Shown here: piece by piece, positions 8,321 to 16,132 of the stretch
How the letters are laid out: each line of letters begins with the position of its first letter
Numbering within the stretch: position 1 is the first letter of the stretch
Assembly (NCBI RefSeq): GCF_900090225.1
Contig: NZ_FMHY01000002.1
Location: 1,426,001-1,490,000 of the forward strand
Direction of reading: 5' to 3'
From: Micromonospora eburnea
Lineage (GTDB): Bacteria > Actinomycetota > Actinomycetes > Mycobacteriales > Micromonosporaceae
DNA: 64,000 bases
The notes under the pieces: generated by a model
What the model was told of the DNA's origin: nothing
Seen by the model: only the letters and a program-made list of their open reading frames with translations
Databases searched by the model: none
Position numbers and translations under genes: made by a program

Positions 8321-9108
8321 GACTTCGCCACTTCCTTGATCAGCTCGAATGACTGCCGGCGGGGGAGCGCCTCGCTCCGGACGATCTCCCACGTCTTGGC
8401 CAGCTTAGCGATGTCGGCTGGTGCATCGACGATCTGCGCGGTGAGCTGGTTGTCCGCATGAGCCACGCGTGCGCCATCGGACAGTTCGGCGATGATGAAC
8501 TGCCCGGCCAGGCCCAGGTACATTCCGGCGTCCACGGGCACCACGTGCACCTGGATGTGTTCCCGCTTCGCCTGTTCGACAAGGTGCTCAAGCTGTTCGG
8601 CCATCAGCCCGGGCTGGTCGAGCACCGGCCGACGGAGCACGGATTCGTCCAAGACGACGATGAGTTGTGGGGGAGGCTCGCGCTCCAGGATCGCCTGCCG
8701 ATCCAGCCGGGAAGCCACCGCCTGGTCAACGTCCTTTGGGCCGAACCGGCCCCCGGCCAGTGTGGCGCGGGCGTACCGTTCGGTCTGAAGTAGGCCGGGG
8801 ATGTAGGCCAGCTCGAACCACCGCAGCGTGGCCGCTTCGCGCTCGAACTCGATCCACTCACGCAACCAGGCGGGCGTGTTGTCAAGCTTGCCGAGCTCAC
8901 GCAGCATGCGGCCGAAGCGTCCCCCGGTCTTGTGCTTGTCGTCGACCGCCTTCATGTACTCGCATGTCGGCGGCCGGCCGCCGGTTTCCACCGAGCTCAC
9001 GTGGGACCCGGAGTAGCCGATCGTTCTGCCGAAGTCGTCCTGACTCAGCCCGAGGGTCGCCCGGAACAGCCGTAGCTCACCCAGTACGTAGTTGGTAGCG
9101 GTTCCCAT
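8311..9108 (-). CDS. XRE-family HTH regulator with DUF5753 domain
   Basis: This 265-residue protein has an N-terminal HTH (about 8-60, FRATLGLSQDDFGRTIGYS and HVSSVETGGRPP) and a DUF5753 domain (about 85-262, including FELAYIPGLLQTERYARA and HVVPVDAGMYLGLAGQF). These regulators pair with the DUF397 protein encoded just downstream and influence development or antibiotic production in streptomycetes. ATG 9108 is used. The divergent small genes starting at 9336 are probably part of the same module. Confidence 0.9.
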   Translation of the reverse strand: MGTATNYVLGELRLFRATLGLSQDDFGRTIGYSGSHVSSVETGGRPPTCEYMKAVDDKHKTGGRFGRMLRELGKLDNTPAWLREWIEFEREAATLRWFELAYIPGLLQTERYARATLAGGRFGPKDVDQAVASRLDRQAILEREPPPQLIVVLDESVLRRPVLDQPGLMAEQLEHLVEQAKREHIQVHVVPVDAGMYLGLAGQFIIAELSDGARVAHADNQLTAQIVDAPADIAKLAKTWEIVRSEALPRRQSFELIKEVAKSWT

Positions 9109-9335
9109 CGATCCCCCAACTCCTGCTCGGTTCTACCCGGCGGTCGCTCATGGCCGCCCACCTGTCTGCTTGACCTGCGCGGATGGGCCGAGCGCGTATC
9201 GACGGTAATGCCGTCCCATCCAGACTGTCACGCAAGCGGATCGGCTCGGCGCGGGACAGCGTGGGGTGGGTCCCAGCTCGGGGTCGCCCCGCACCCGTAC
9301 GTGGGGCGGCCCCCTCCAAGGACGAGGAGGACGAT

Positions 9336-9518
9336 GTGCGTACCCGTCTGTTCCGGCATCGGACCAAGGGGCTGCCGACGCTGCCGAGGCGCGAGCCGGG
9401 CAACAACCTGCCCGCGTGGATGCGGGAGCCGACCCGGGTGTTCCCCACGCTTGAGCCTGGCCGCCCGGGGCGATTGACGCCGGCCCAGGAGTGGCGGGCG
9501 AACGGGGGCCGCTGGTGA
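9336..9518 (+). CDS. Small basic protein of unknown function
   Basis: GTG 9336 follows a strong GAGGAGG ribosome site and opens a 60-residue Arg/Pro-rich frame (VRTRLFRHRTKG to EWRANGGRW). Divergence from the DUF5753 regulator and tight linkage to the next gene suggest it belongs to that module. I do not recognise a domain. Confidence 0.5.
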   Translation: MRTRLFRHRTKGLPTLPRREPGNNLPAWMREPTRVFPTLEPGRPGRLTPAQEWRANGGRW

Positions 9519-9559
9519 CCGGAGAGGAAGTCCGCGCGATCGGCCGGGGGGTGCGGTGA
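9515..9559 (+). CDS. Possible 14-codon coupling ORF
   Basis: GTG 9515 overlaps the previous stop (GTGA), the frame runs VTGEEVRAIGRGVR, and its TGA overlaps the ATG of the next gene at 9559. It may be no more than a translational bridge, or it may mark the original N-terminus of the next protein. Confidence 0.2.
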   Translation: MTGEEVRAIGRGVR

Positions 9560-9807
9560 TGGGGCGCCGGGTGATCCCGCATCTCCCGACGCGCCCGCTG
9601 TGGCGGTGCCGCAACTGTGGTGCGGAGTGGCCCTGCCAGCCGGCCCGGTTGTCGCTGCTCGTCGAGTACCGGGGGAACCGTACCGCGTTGTTGCTCTACC
9701 TCGGTGGGTTGATGGCCGAGGCCCGGGAACAGCTCGCCCAGCTCAACCCGGACCACGCCCCGGACCTGCACCATCGCTTCATCGCCTGGGCGCGGGCGCG
9801 CGACTGA
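9556..9807 (+). CDS. Small CxxC protein of actinobacterial DUF397-type modules
   Basis: This protein of 82-83 residues contains PLWRCRNCGAEWPC, a three-Cys pattern that could bind metal, then a helical stretch (LVEYRGNRTALLLYLGGLM). Similar proteins are often labelled flavin reductase in actinobacterial annotations, a name with no visible support here. GTG 9556 and ATG 9559 are both possible starts. It is linked to the preceding small gene and divergent from the regulator. Confidence 0.6.
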   Translation: MMGRRVIPHLPTRPLWRCRNCGAEWPCQPARLSLLVEYRGNRTALLLYLGGLMAEAREQLAQLNPDHAPDLHHRFIAWARARD

Positions 9808-10028
9808 TGGTGCCGGAGCCCGTCCCTGGACGGCGCTGGGCGCCTGCCGGGCTGACGCGCGGATCGCGGAGGCGGGCGGCTTCACTCCGCACCGAGCGCA
9901 TCCCGAAACGTCCTCGCCGACGCGGACCCGGGTTGCCGAACCAGGGCCAGGAGGAATGGTGCCTGCCGTCGACGAAAGGTTCGTACGTCTGATCTTGGCC
10001 TGGAGGTTGATCCTCGGGAGGTGGTCGT

Positions 10029-10038
10029 TGTGATCACA
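10029..10038. promoter_or_regulatory. Palindrome upstream of the fructosamine-kinase-like gene
   Basis: The 272 bases from 9808 to 10079 hold no supported gene. The perfect palindrome TGTGATCACA lies about 42 bases before the start and could be an operator. It shares TGTGA/TCACA halves with CRP sites but lacks their six-base spacer. Assignment is weak. Confidence 0.25.
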
Positions 10039-10079
10039 TAGATCTTGCTGACGAGCACCCCGGACAAGAGGAGCCTGTT

Positions 10080-10964
10080 GTGATGCGGCCGTCGACGTTC
10101 CTGCTGGAGGGGCTGTTCCGGGCTGGGATGCGCGATGTCGTCACAGTGGAGCCGGCGACGGGTGGGGTCGCGGCGCTCGCGGGCATAGCAACCCGTCGGG
10201 ACGCGCCGTCGGTGTTCGTCAAGGCATTCGCCGACACGCCGGCCGACGACGTCTTTGTCGCGGAGGCCGAAGGGCTGGCCGCCCTGCGCGACCTCGGCGG
10301 CATGGCGACACCCGAGGTGATCCTGGCGGACCGGGAACTGCTCGTGTTGTCGGTGCTGTGTCCGAGGCCGCGCAGCGAGACCTTCTGGGAACAGTTCGCG
10401 CACGCGCTCGCCCGCCTGCACCTGAGCACCACCCATCCCCGCTTCGGATGGCACCGCGACAACTGGCTGGGCCGCTGCCGGCAGATCAATACCTGGGATG
10501 ACGACGGCTTCGCGTTCTTCGCGCAGCACCGGCTGCTCCGGTGGCTCGGGCAGCCCCGCGTCGAGGCGGCACTCGACGCCGAGGACCGGGCTGCGCTGGA
10601 ACGGCTGTGTCACCGGCTGCCCGACCTGCTGCCGGATCGGCCGGCCTGCCTGACGCACGGCGACCTGTGGGCACAGAACGTCCTGGCCACCCCGGACGGC
10701 CAGCCCGCGGTGATCGACCCGGCCGTGTCCTACATGTGGGCCGAGGTCGACCTCGCCCACGTGTGGTCCACCTCGCCGCCGCCCGAGGCGCGACGGTTCT
10801 TCGAGGTCTACGCGGAGCTGACCTCCCTCGACAGTGACTGGCGCGCCCGCATGCCGATTGTTCAGCTGCGCCAACACCTCGCCGTGCTGGCCCAGTTCGA
10901 CGACGACTGGGGCGCGGGCGAACAGGTCCGTGCCACCCTTGCCCCGTTCCGGACACGGACCTGA
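10080..10964 (+). CDS. Fructosamine kinase/aminoglycoside phosphotransferase-fold protein
   Basis: This 294-residue protein keeps the kinase-fold signatures: a substrate/ATP region VFVKAFADTP, E near AEAEGLAALRDL, the Brenner-type loop THGDLWAQNVL (catalytic Asp), and VIDPAVSYMWAEVDLA (metal-binding Asp). The WHRDNWLG and HGDLWAQN pattern matches fructosamine-3-kinase (FN3K) proteins, which phosphorylate glycated amines for repair. GAGGAG lies six to nine bases before GTG 10080/ATG 10083. An aminoglycoside kinase role is less likely on these motifs. Confidence 0.82.
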   Translation: MMRPSTFLLEGLFRAGMRDVVTVEPATGGVAALAGIATRRDAPSVFVKAFADTPADDVFVAEAEGLAALRDLGGMATPEVILADRELLVLSVLCPRPRSETFWEQFAHALARLHLSTTHPRFGWHRDNWLGRCRQINTWDDDGFAFFAQHRLLRWLGQPRVEAALDAEDRAALERLCHRLPDLLPDRPACLTHGDLWAQNVLATPDGQPAVIDPAVSYMWAEVDLAHVWSTSPPPEARRFFEVYAELTSLDSDWRARMPIVQLRQHLAVLAQFDDDWGAGEQVRATLAPFRTRT

Positions 10965-10982
10965 CCGACAGGCGACGCCCGA

Positions 10983-11005
10983 CCACGGCTACGCGCGGGC
11001 CGTGG
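10983..11005. terminator. Hairpin between convergent genes
   Basis: CCACGGC (10983-10989) pairs with GCCGTGG (10999-11005) across a nine-base loop. It sits just after the kinase stop and before the convergent HTH gene end, a plausible but modest terminator. Confidence 0.4.
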
Positions 11006-11118
11006 CGATCCGAGCGCTCCGCCCACGGCAATGCACCGGCCGCGTTCCGAGGAGGGTCCAAGCCGCATCGCGAGGCATGCCTTCGGGTTGCCGGATGCGG
11101 GGCTCCGCTTCCGAATTA

Positions 11119-11682
11119 TCACTCCGCTGCGGGCAGGGTCGGATGGTCGGTGGGGTAGATCCCCATCGCGAATCCGTACATGGTTTCGCCGGACCTCGGC
11201 ATCCGGTCGAACGCATCAACGAGTTGCGCCATCTGCTCCCAGAACTGAGCGGCCTGATCCTGGGAGATGCGCGCATGTCGGATGAAACCCCAGAGCTTTC
11301 CCTGCTCGAACGCCTTCGCGGACTCGTGTGCAGCCACCTCGAAGTCGTTGAAGTCGCCCGGCATCTGTTGGCCGGCGGGTGAGGGCTCCGCCGCCACATA
11401 AAACATCCGTGCGGTACGCCCGTAGAAGCGTTCCTCGACCGCCCGCACCTTCCGCGTACGCACCACCTGGAGCAGGCCGTTGCGTGCAAGCACGTCCACG
11501 TGGTGGGCGACCGTGCTCTTGGGGCGCTCGACCGCGGCCGCGAGCTCGGTGACGGTCGCGGCCCGCTCGTGGAGGAGCTGAAGGATCACCGTACGGAGCG
11601 GGTGGCCGATGGCCTTCACCTGATCCGGGCTGGTCAGCGCCAGCCGGTCGGCTAGCTCGTAGTCCGGGGCGTTGTCTGCCAT
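11119..11682 (-). CDS. ArsR-like winged-helix transcriptional regulator
   Basis: This 187-residue protein has a winged helix at about 20-95 (GHPLRTVILQLLHERAATV, then RPKSTVAHHVDVLARNGLL). The C-terminal half is helical and ligand- or dimer-forming. It resembles HTH_20/ArsR-type regulators. ATG 11682 is chosen because TAGTCT lies eight bases upstream, giving a leaderless message, and relatives start near MADN. It is divergent from the dienelactone hydrolase, and the palindrome between them is a likely shared operator. Confidence 0.82.
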   Translation of the reverse strand: MADNAPDYELADRLALTSPDQVKAIGHPLRTVILQLLHERAATVTELAAAVERPKSTVAHHVDVLARNGLLQVVRTRKVRAVEERFYGRTARMFYVAAEPSPAGQQMPGDFNDFEVAAHESAKAFEQGKLWGFIRHARISQDQAAQFWEQMAQLVDAFDRMPRSGETMYGFAMGIYPTDHPTLPAAE

Positions 11683-11703
11683 GGCGTAACAGACTAGCAT
11701 CGC

Positions 11704-11713
11704 GGAACGTTCC
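11704..11713. promoter_or_regulatory. Operator-like palindrome between the HTH and DLH genes
   Basis: GGAACGTTCC is a perfect ten-base palindrome. It lies 22 bases before the HTH start codon and 34 before the hydrolase start, overlapping the expected -35 region of the HTH promoter. A dimeric winged-helix protein would fit it. Confidence 0.5.
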
Positions 11714-11747
11714 AAAAATTTCGATCGTTCGCAAGGAGTTCAACACC

Positions 11748-12317
11748 GTGACCGACGTGCTGCTCTACCACCACATCCAGGGCCTGACCGACGGGGTCCG
11801 GAGCTTCGCCGACAGCCTGCGACAGGCCGGGCACACCGTGCACACGCCAGACCTGTTCGACGGCCGCACGTTCGGCAGCATCGAGGAGGGGTTCGGATTC
11901 GCTCGGGAGTCGGGGCTGGACGCGATCCGGGAGCGCGGCATCGCCGCGGCCGACGACCTCGGCCCCGGGCTCGTCTACGCCGGATTCTCCTTCGGCGTGA
12001 CAATCGCCCAGCGGCTCGCGCAGACCCGGCCCGGTGCCCGCGGGGCACTCCTCATGGACTCCTGCCTCCCGGTCGCGGAATTCGGCGAGAGGTGGCCCGA
12101 GGGCGTGCCGGTGCAGATCCACGGCAAGGAGGACGACGAGTTCTTCGACGAGGACCTGCCGGCCGCACGCGAGCTCGCCGGCTCCACGGCGAACGCGGAG
12201 CTGTTCGTCTATCCCGGCGACCAGCACCTCTTTGCCGACTCCTCGCTCGACGCGTACGACCCGGAGGCGTCCGCGCTGCTCATGGAGCGGGTACGGGCGT
12301 TCCTCGCCGCCGTCTGA
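11748..12317 (+). CDS. Dienelactone hydrolase family protein
   Basis: This 189-residue alpha/beta hydrolase has a nucleophile elbow GFSFG with Ser81 in place of the Cys of classical dienelactone hydrolase. The acid is near GKEDDEFF and the His is in YPGDQHLFAD. It has no signal peptide, so it is cytoplasmic. GTG 11748 has AAGGAG upstream. Its divergence from the ArsR-like regulator suggests the regulator controls it. The natural ester or lactone substrate is unknown. Confidence 0.88.
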   Translation: MTDVLLYHHIQGLTDGVRSFADSLRQAGHTVHTPDLFDGRTFGSIEEGFGFARESGLDAIRERGIAAADDLGPGLVYAGFSFGVTIAQRLAQTRPGARGALLMDSCLPVAEFGERWPEGVPVQIHGKEDDEFFDEDLPAARELAGSTANAELFVYPGDQHLFADSSLDAYDPEASALLMERVRAFLAAV

Positions 12318-12320
12318 CCG

Positions 12321-12347
12321 GCGTGGCCCAACCCGGCTGGCCCACGC
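12321..12347. terminator. Convergent terminator hairpin
   Basis: GCGTGG (12321-12326) pairs with CCACGC (12342-12347), with further CC/GG pairing inside around one bulged base. It sits directly after the hydrolase stop and before the end of the convergent tetR-like gene. Confidence 0.5.
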
Positions 12348-12417
12348 TTCGTCCGGACATCGGCCGGGCCCGGCTGTCTGGTCGAGGTGTAGCCGGTACT
12401 GGCCGGCTAGCGGCAGG

Positions 12418-13143
12418 TCACGTGTGGGGATGGTTGGTGATGCCGTCCAGGATGGTGATCAGGTTGTGGTGGAAGGTTTCCTCGGCGTTGAGGTGGGCGC
12501 CGTCGATGACGAGCCGGGCGACGGTGGGGTAGCGGCCGGTTTCGAGCATGCGTGTCAGGTAGGGCCCGAGGGCGGCCTGCCAGGCGGACACGTCGGTGCC
12601 GGTCGAACGGGCGGTGCGTCGCTCGGTGATCTCCCTGCGCAGCGCTCCGACGATGAACGCGTTGAGGGCGCCCAGGGCCCGTTGGAGATCGTCGATACCG
12701 CGGATGCCAGGGGCCTGGCTGAGCGCCGCCGCGGTCGATTCGCCCACGGCGAGCGCGTGAGGCCCCAGGTGTGGCCTGGCGCCGAGCAGGTCGGCGAACC
12801 ACTCGTGATCAAGAGCGGCGTCGCGGGTCCGGTGAACGATGGCCAGTACGGTGGCGCGCCACCCGGAGTGCTGGCCGGCCTCGGCGATCTGGGCGTACAC
12901 GGCGTCGACCATCAGATCGAGCAGTTCGGACCTGTTGGTCACGTAGTCGTAGAGCCGCATCGGACCGACACCGAGTTCTTTGGCGATCTTGCGTACCGAC
13001 AGCCCGTCGAGGCCGTGTGCGTCGGCGATCCGGATCGCCGTGGCGGCGATCTTCGCGCGGCTCAGTGGCACCGGCGCTGACCGCGGCCGAGGTTCGGGCC
13101 GTTCCCAGACGGGCAGCGGTGCGCTACCGTACGACGTATCCAT
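12418..13143 (-). CDS. TetR/AcrR regulator with a TetR-type C-terminal domain
   Basis: This 241-residue protein has an HTH at about 30-75 (IAATAIRIADAHGLDGLSV, ELGVGPMRLYDYVTNRSEL) and a C-terminal ligand domain of the tetracycline-repressor class (about 95-235). ATG 13143 lies seven bases after TACGCT, so the message is predicted leaderless. The centre of a 37-bp operator coincides with this start codon. It is divergent from a TetX-like monooxygenase and is the obvious repressor of it. Confidence 0.88.
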   Translation of the reverse strand: MDTSYGSAPLPVWERPEPRPRSAPVPLSRAKIAATAIRIADAHGLDGLSVRKIAKELGVGPMRLYDYVTNRSELLDLMVDAVYAQIAEAGQHSGWRATVLAIVHRTRDAALDHEWFADLLGARPHLGPHALAVGESTAAALSQAPGIRGIDDLQRALGALNAFIVGALRREITERRTARSTGTDVSAWQAALGPYLTRMLETGRYPTVARLVIDGAHLNAEETFHHNLITILDGITNHPHT

Positions 13144-13161
13144 AAGATACAGCGTACGGTA
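13125..13161. promoter_or_regulatory. Nested operator centred on the tetR-like start codon
   Basis: The outer arms TACCGTACG (13125-13133) and CGTACGGTA (13153-13161) and the inner arms GTATC (13136-13140) and GATAC (13146-13150) are all perfect and share one centre at 13143. The plus-strand -10 TAAGAT (13143-13148) and the minus-strand -10 TACGCT (13156-13151) both fall inside. A bound repressor would block both promoters and the start codon. Confidence 0.7.
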
Positions 13162-13167
13162 AGGAAG

Positions 13168-14298
13168 ATGATGATGCGAATCGCGATCGTCGGTGGTGGC
13201 CTCGGCGGCCTGACGCTGGCCCGAATCCTGCACCGGCACGGCATCGACGCGGCGGTGTACGAACGCGAGGCGGGCCGATCCGCGCGATCACAGGGCGGAT
13301 CGCTCGACCTGCACCCGGAGTCCGGGCAACGAGCCCTGGCCGATGCGGGCCTTGCCGGCCGGTTCCGGTCCGAGGCGCGGCCGGAGGGCGAGGAACATCG
13401 CATCCTCGACCCGGCCGGACGCACCCTCGTGCACCACAAGCCACAACCCGGGTCGTTCTCCGGACGCCCCGAGATCGACCGCAGCGCACTGCGTGATCTT
13501 CTGCTCGATTCACTCCCCGCCGACACTGTCATGTGGCAGCACCGGCTCGTCGCGGCGACGCCACGGCCCGACGGAGGCTTCGGGCTGACGTTCGATGGCG
13601 GCCACAGCGTCGACTGCGACGTCCTCATCGGCGCGGACGGCGCACGCTCGGTCGTCCGCCCGATGCTGACCGACGTGGCGCTGTCGTCCGTGGCCACCCT
13701 GGCCGAGCTCCGCATCAGCGACGTCGACCGGCGCCACCCGGATCTCGCCGAGCTGGTCGGCCCCGGAAACCTCTGGTGCGTCGGCGTGAGCCAGATCCTG
13801 GCGGCGCAACGCCTCGGCGACGGCAGCATCCGGGTCGGCATCTCCCTACCTGCGGACGATCGCCACCTGGACACCTACCGCAGCAAGCGTGCCCTGCTGG
13901 ACATGTTCGACGGCTGGGACCCCGGCCTCACCGCACTCATCGAGGCGGGCGACAGCCCGCCGACCCCGCGCAGGATCGAGGCGATGCCCACCGGAACACG
14001 CTGGGCCCACCGGCCGGGCGTCACCCTCATCGGTGACGCCGCGCACCTCATGCCGCCGGTCGGCGAGGGCGCCAACCAAGCCATGCTCGACGCCGCCGAA
14101 CTCGCCGCCGAACTCGCCACCAACCCCGCCGACCCCGACGTGGCGATCCAGGCGTACGAGGAGGCGATGTTCACCAGGACCCACCCGATCGCCGAGATGT
14201 CCGCACGAGTCCAGGCGATGATGTTGTCCCCCGCCGCGGCCGACGACATCATCCGCTTCTTCACGCCACGGCCCACCGAGCCGGCAACCGCGGATTGA
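13168..14298 (+). CDS. FAD-dependent monooxygenase, TetX-like
   Basis: This 376-residue flavoprotein begins with the Rossmann FAD motif IVGGGLGGLTLARIL. It has RPEIDRSALRDLLLDSLP, the DG motif DVLIGADGARSVVRP and the FAD phosphate motif GDAAHLMPPVGEGAN. The order and wording of the first 170 residues (QGGSLDLHPESGQRAL) follow the tetracycline-inactivating TetX group more closely than generic phenol hydroxylases. It would hydroxylate an aromatic polyketide-like substrate with NADPH and oxygen. Three ATG codons stand in a row (13168, 13171, 13174); 13174 has the best spacing from AAGGAAG. Control by the divergent TetR protein is likely. Confidence 0.85.
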   Translation: MMMRIAIVGGGLGGLTLARILHRHGIDAAVYEREAGRSARSQGGSLDLHPESGQRALADAGLAGRFRSEARPEGEEHRILDPAGRTLVHHKPQPGSFSGRPEIDRSALRDLLLDSLPADTVMWQHRLVAATPRPDGGFGLTFDGGHSVDCDVLIGADGARSVVRPMLTDVALSSVATLAELRISDVDRRHPDLAELVGPGNLWCVGVSQILAAQRLGDGSIRVGISLPADDRHLDTYRSKRALLDMFDGWDPGLTALIEAGDSPPTPRRIEAMPTGTRWAHRPGVTLIGDAAHLMPPVGEGANQAMLDAAELAAELATNPADPDVAIQAYEEAMFTRTHPIAEMSARVQAMMLSPAAADDIIRFFTPRPTEPATAD

Positions 14299-14486
14299 CA
14301 ACGCGCGACGCGGCGGCCCCGCCCTGGTGGGCGCTCCTGCCGTGGAGGGTCGGGTGTCCGTTCATTGGTCTGGTCCCGACCGAATTTCCGGCCGATCTCC
14401 ATTGACCTGGTTCCGGGTGTGGGCTCATCATCCCGTCAGGCGGTGACGCAGGTCACAGTCTTCACCCCCGCTCAAGGGAGATACCG

Positions 14487-16064
14487 ATGAGCTCAACGAT
14501 CGAGGACGGAGTAACCCCACCTTCCCCTGTCACTGACGAGGAACGGCTCGCGCAGCTGGGATACAAGCAGGAACTACGTCGCAAGCTGTCCGGCTTCTCC
14601 AACTTCGCGGTCTCGTTCTCCATCATTTCCATCCTGGCCGGCGCGATCACGTCGTACGGCATCGCGATGACGGCGGGCGGCCCGCTGGCGATCACCCTGG
14701 GCTGGCTCTTCGTCGGCGTCATGGTGATCTTCGTCGCGCTCGCCATGGCCGAGATCTGCTCGGTCTATCCCACCGCCGGGGCCCTCTACTGGTGGGCCGC
14801 CGCGCTCACCAAGCGGAACAAGGCGGTCTGGGCGTGGTTCGTCGGCTGGTTCAACTTCCTCGGCGAGGTGGCGGTGACCGCCGCCATCGACTTCGGTGCG
14901 GCGATCACCACCTCCGCCTTCCTGAGCCTCGCCTTCGACCTGGAGGTGACCGCGGGACGTACCTTCCTGATCTTCCTGGTGATCATCGCCGCGCACGGCC
15001 TGCTCAACACCTTCGGCGTCAACCTCGTACGGCTGCTCTCCGACATCAGCGCCTGGTGGCACCTGGCCGGCGTGGCGGTCATCGTCGGCGCCCTCGCGAT
15101 CGTGCCCGACCAGCACAAGCCGATCTCCGAGGTCTTCCTGGAGGTACGCAACGAGACCGGCTTCACCTTCGCCGGCGCGGCCGGGTACGCGGTGCTCATC
15201 GGTCTGCTGATGGCCCAGTACACCTACACCGGTTACGACGCCAGCGCGCACGTGGCGGAGGAGACGCACGACGCCGCCCGCTCCGCGCCCCGCGGCATCG
15301 TGATGTCGGTCGTGGTCTCGGTCCTCGCCGGCTTCGTGCTGCTGTTCGCCATCACCTGGTCCATCCAGGACTACGACGCCGAGCGGACGACCGCGCTGGG
15401 TCTGCCCCCGGCGCAGATCTTCATCGACGCGGTCGGCCACGACCTCGGCACGTTCCTGCTCTTCATCTGCGTGGTCGCCCAGTTCTTCTGCGGCATGGCC
15501 TCGGTCACGGCGAACTCCCGGATGGCCTACGCGTTCAGCCGGGACGGCGCGCTGCCCGGCTCCCGGATCTGGAAGCGGGTCAACCCGCGTACGGGCACGC
15601 CGACCAACTCGATCTGGCTCTGCGTCACCTGCTCGACACTGCTCGTCCTGCCGTCGCTCTGGAACACCACCGCCTACCTGGCGGCCACCTCCATCGCGGT
15701 GATCGGCCTCTACATCGCGTACGTGGCTCCGGTGTTCCTGCGCCGGCGTGCGTCGGACTTCCGGGTCGGGCCGTGGAACCTCGGTCGGTGGAGCGCGCCG
15801 GTCGGGTGGATCGCGGTCGTCTGGGTCGCGGTCATCTGTGTCCTGTTCGTGCTGCCGACCAGCAGCCCGGTCACCGCCAGCACGTTCAACTACACGATCG
15901 TCGCGGTCGGGGTCGTGCTCGGCGGCGCCTGGCTCTGGTGGGTGCTCAGCGCCCGGCGCTGGTTCACCGGCCCCCGCCACAACGTGCCGGCCCCGGCGAT
16001 CCCGCACCCGTCGACGGGCGCCGAGCCCGCCACGCAGCCGGGTGTCGAATCGGCCGCCGAGTAG
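14487..16064 (+). CDS. Amino acid/choline-type (ACT family) APC permease
   Basis: This is a 525-residue permease with about twelve membrane segments. The N-terminal stretch GYKQELRRKLSGFSNFAVSF and the motif GLLMAQYTYTGYDASAHVAEET are typical of the ACT subfamily of APC carriers, which take up GABA, choline or ethanolamine. It starts at ATG with AAGGGAG upstream. It heads a cluster with a GntR regulator, a GlnA-like ligase and oxidising enzymes, so it most likely imports the amine that the cluster breaks down. A weak TTGACC (14402-14407) promoter element lies in the 188-base upstream gap. Confidence 0.85.
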   Translation: MSSTIEDGVTPPSPVTDEERLAQLGYKQELRRKLSGFSNFAVSFSIISILAGAITSYGIAMTAGGPLAITLGWLFVGVMVIFVALAMAEICSVYPTAGALYWWAAALTKRNKAVWAWFVGWFNFLGEVAVTAAIDFGAAITTSAFLSLAFDLEVTAGRTFLIFLVIIAAHGLLNTFGVNLVRLLSDISAWWHLAGVAVIVGALAIVPDQHKPISEVFLEVRNETGFTFAGAAGYAVLIGLLMAQYTYTGYDASAHVAEETHDAARSAPRGIVMSVVVSVLAGFVLLFAITWSIQDYDAERTTALGLPPAQIFIDAVGHDLGTFLLFICVVAQFFCGMASVTANSRMAYAFSRDGALPGSRIWKRVNPRTGTPTNSIWLCVTCSTLLVLPSLWNTTAYLAATSIAVIGLYIAYVAPVFLRRRASDFRVGPWNLGRWSAPVGWIAVVWVAVICVLFVLPTSSPVTASTFNYTIVAVGVVLGGAWLWWVLSARRWFTGPRHNVPAPAIPHPSTGAEPATQPGVESAAE

Positions 16065-16132
16065 GTTGCCCGGGTGGTGGGTGCTCCGACGGGCACCCGC
16101 CACCTGGACGGACGGTGGGGAAGGGACGGCCG

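Noticed and set aside
9556..9807. Flavin reductase function
   Set aside because: The name is common for this small family, but there is no flavin-binding fold or motif in 83 residues.
10029..10038. CRP-type binding site
   Set aside because: TGTGATCACA has the right halves but no six-base spacer, so it is listed only as a weak generic palindrome.
14792..16132. N-terminal extension of the GntR regulator through the permease gene
   Set aside because: The open frame is continuous, but it is antiphase to the permease. The regulator has its own ATG with a ribosome site at 16133.
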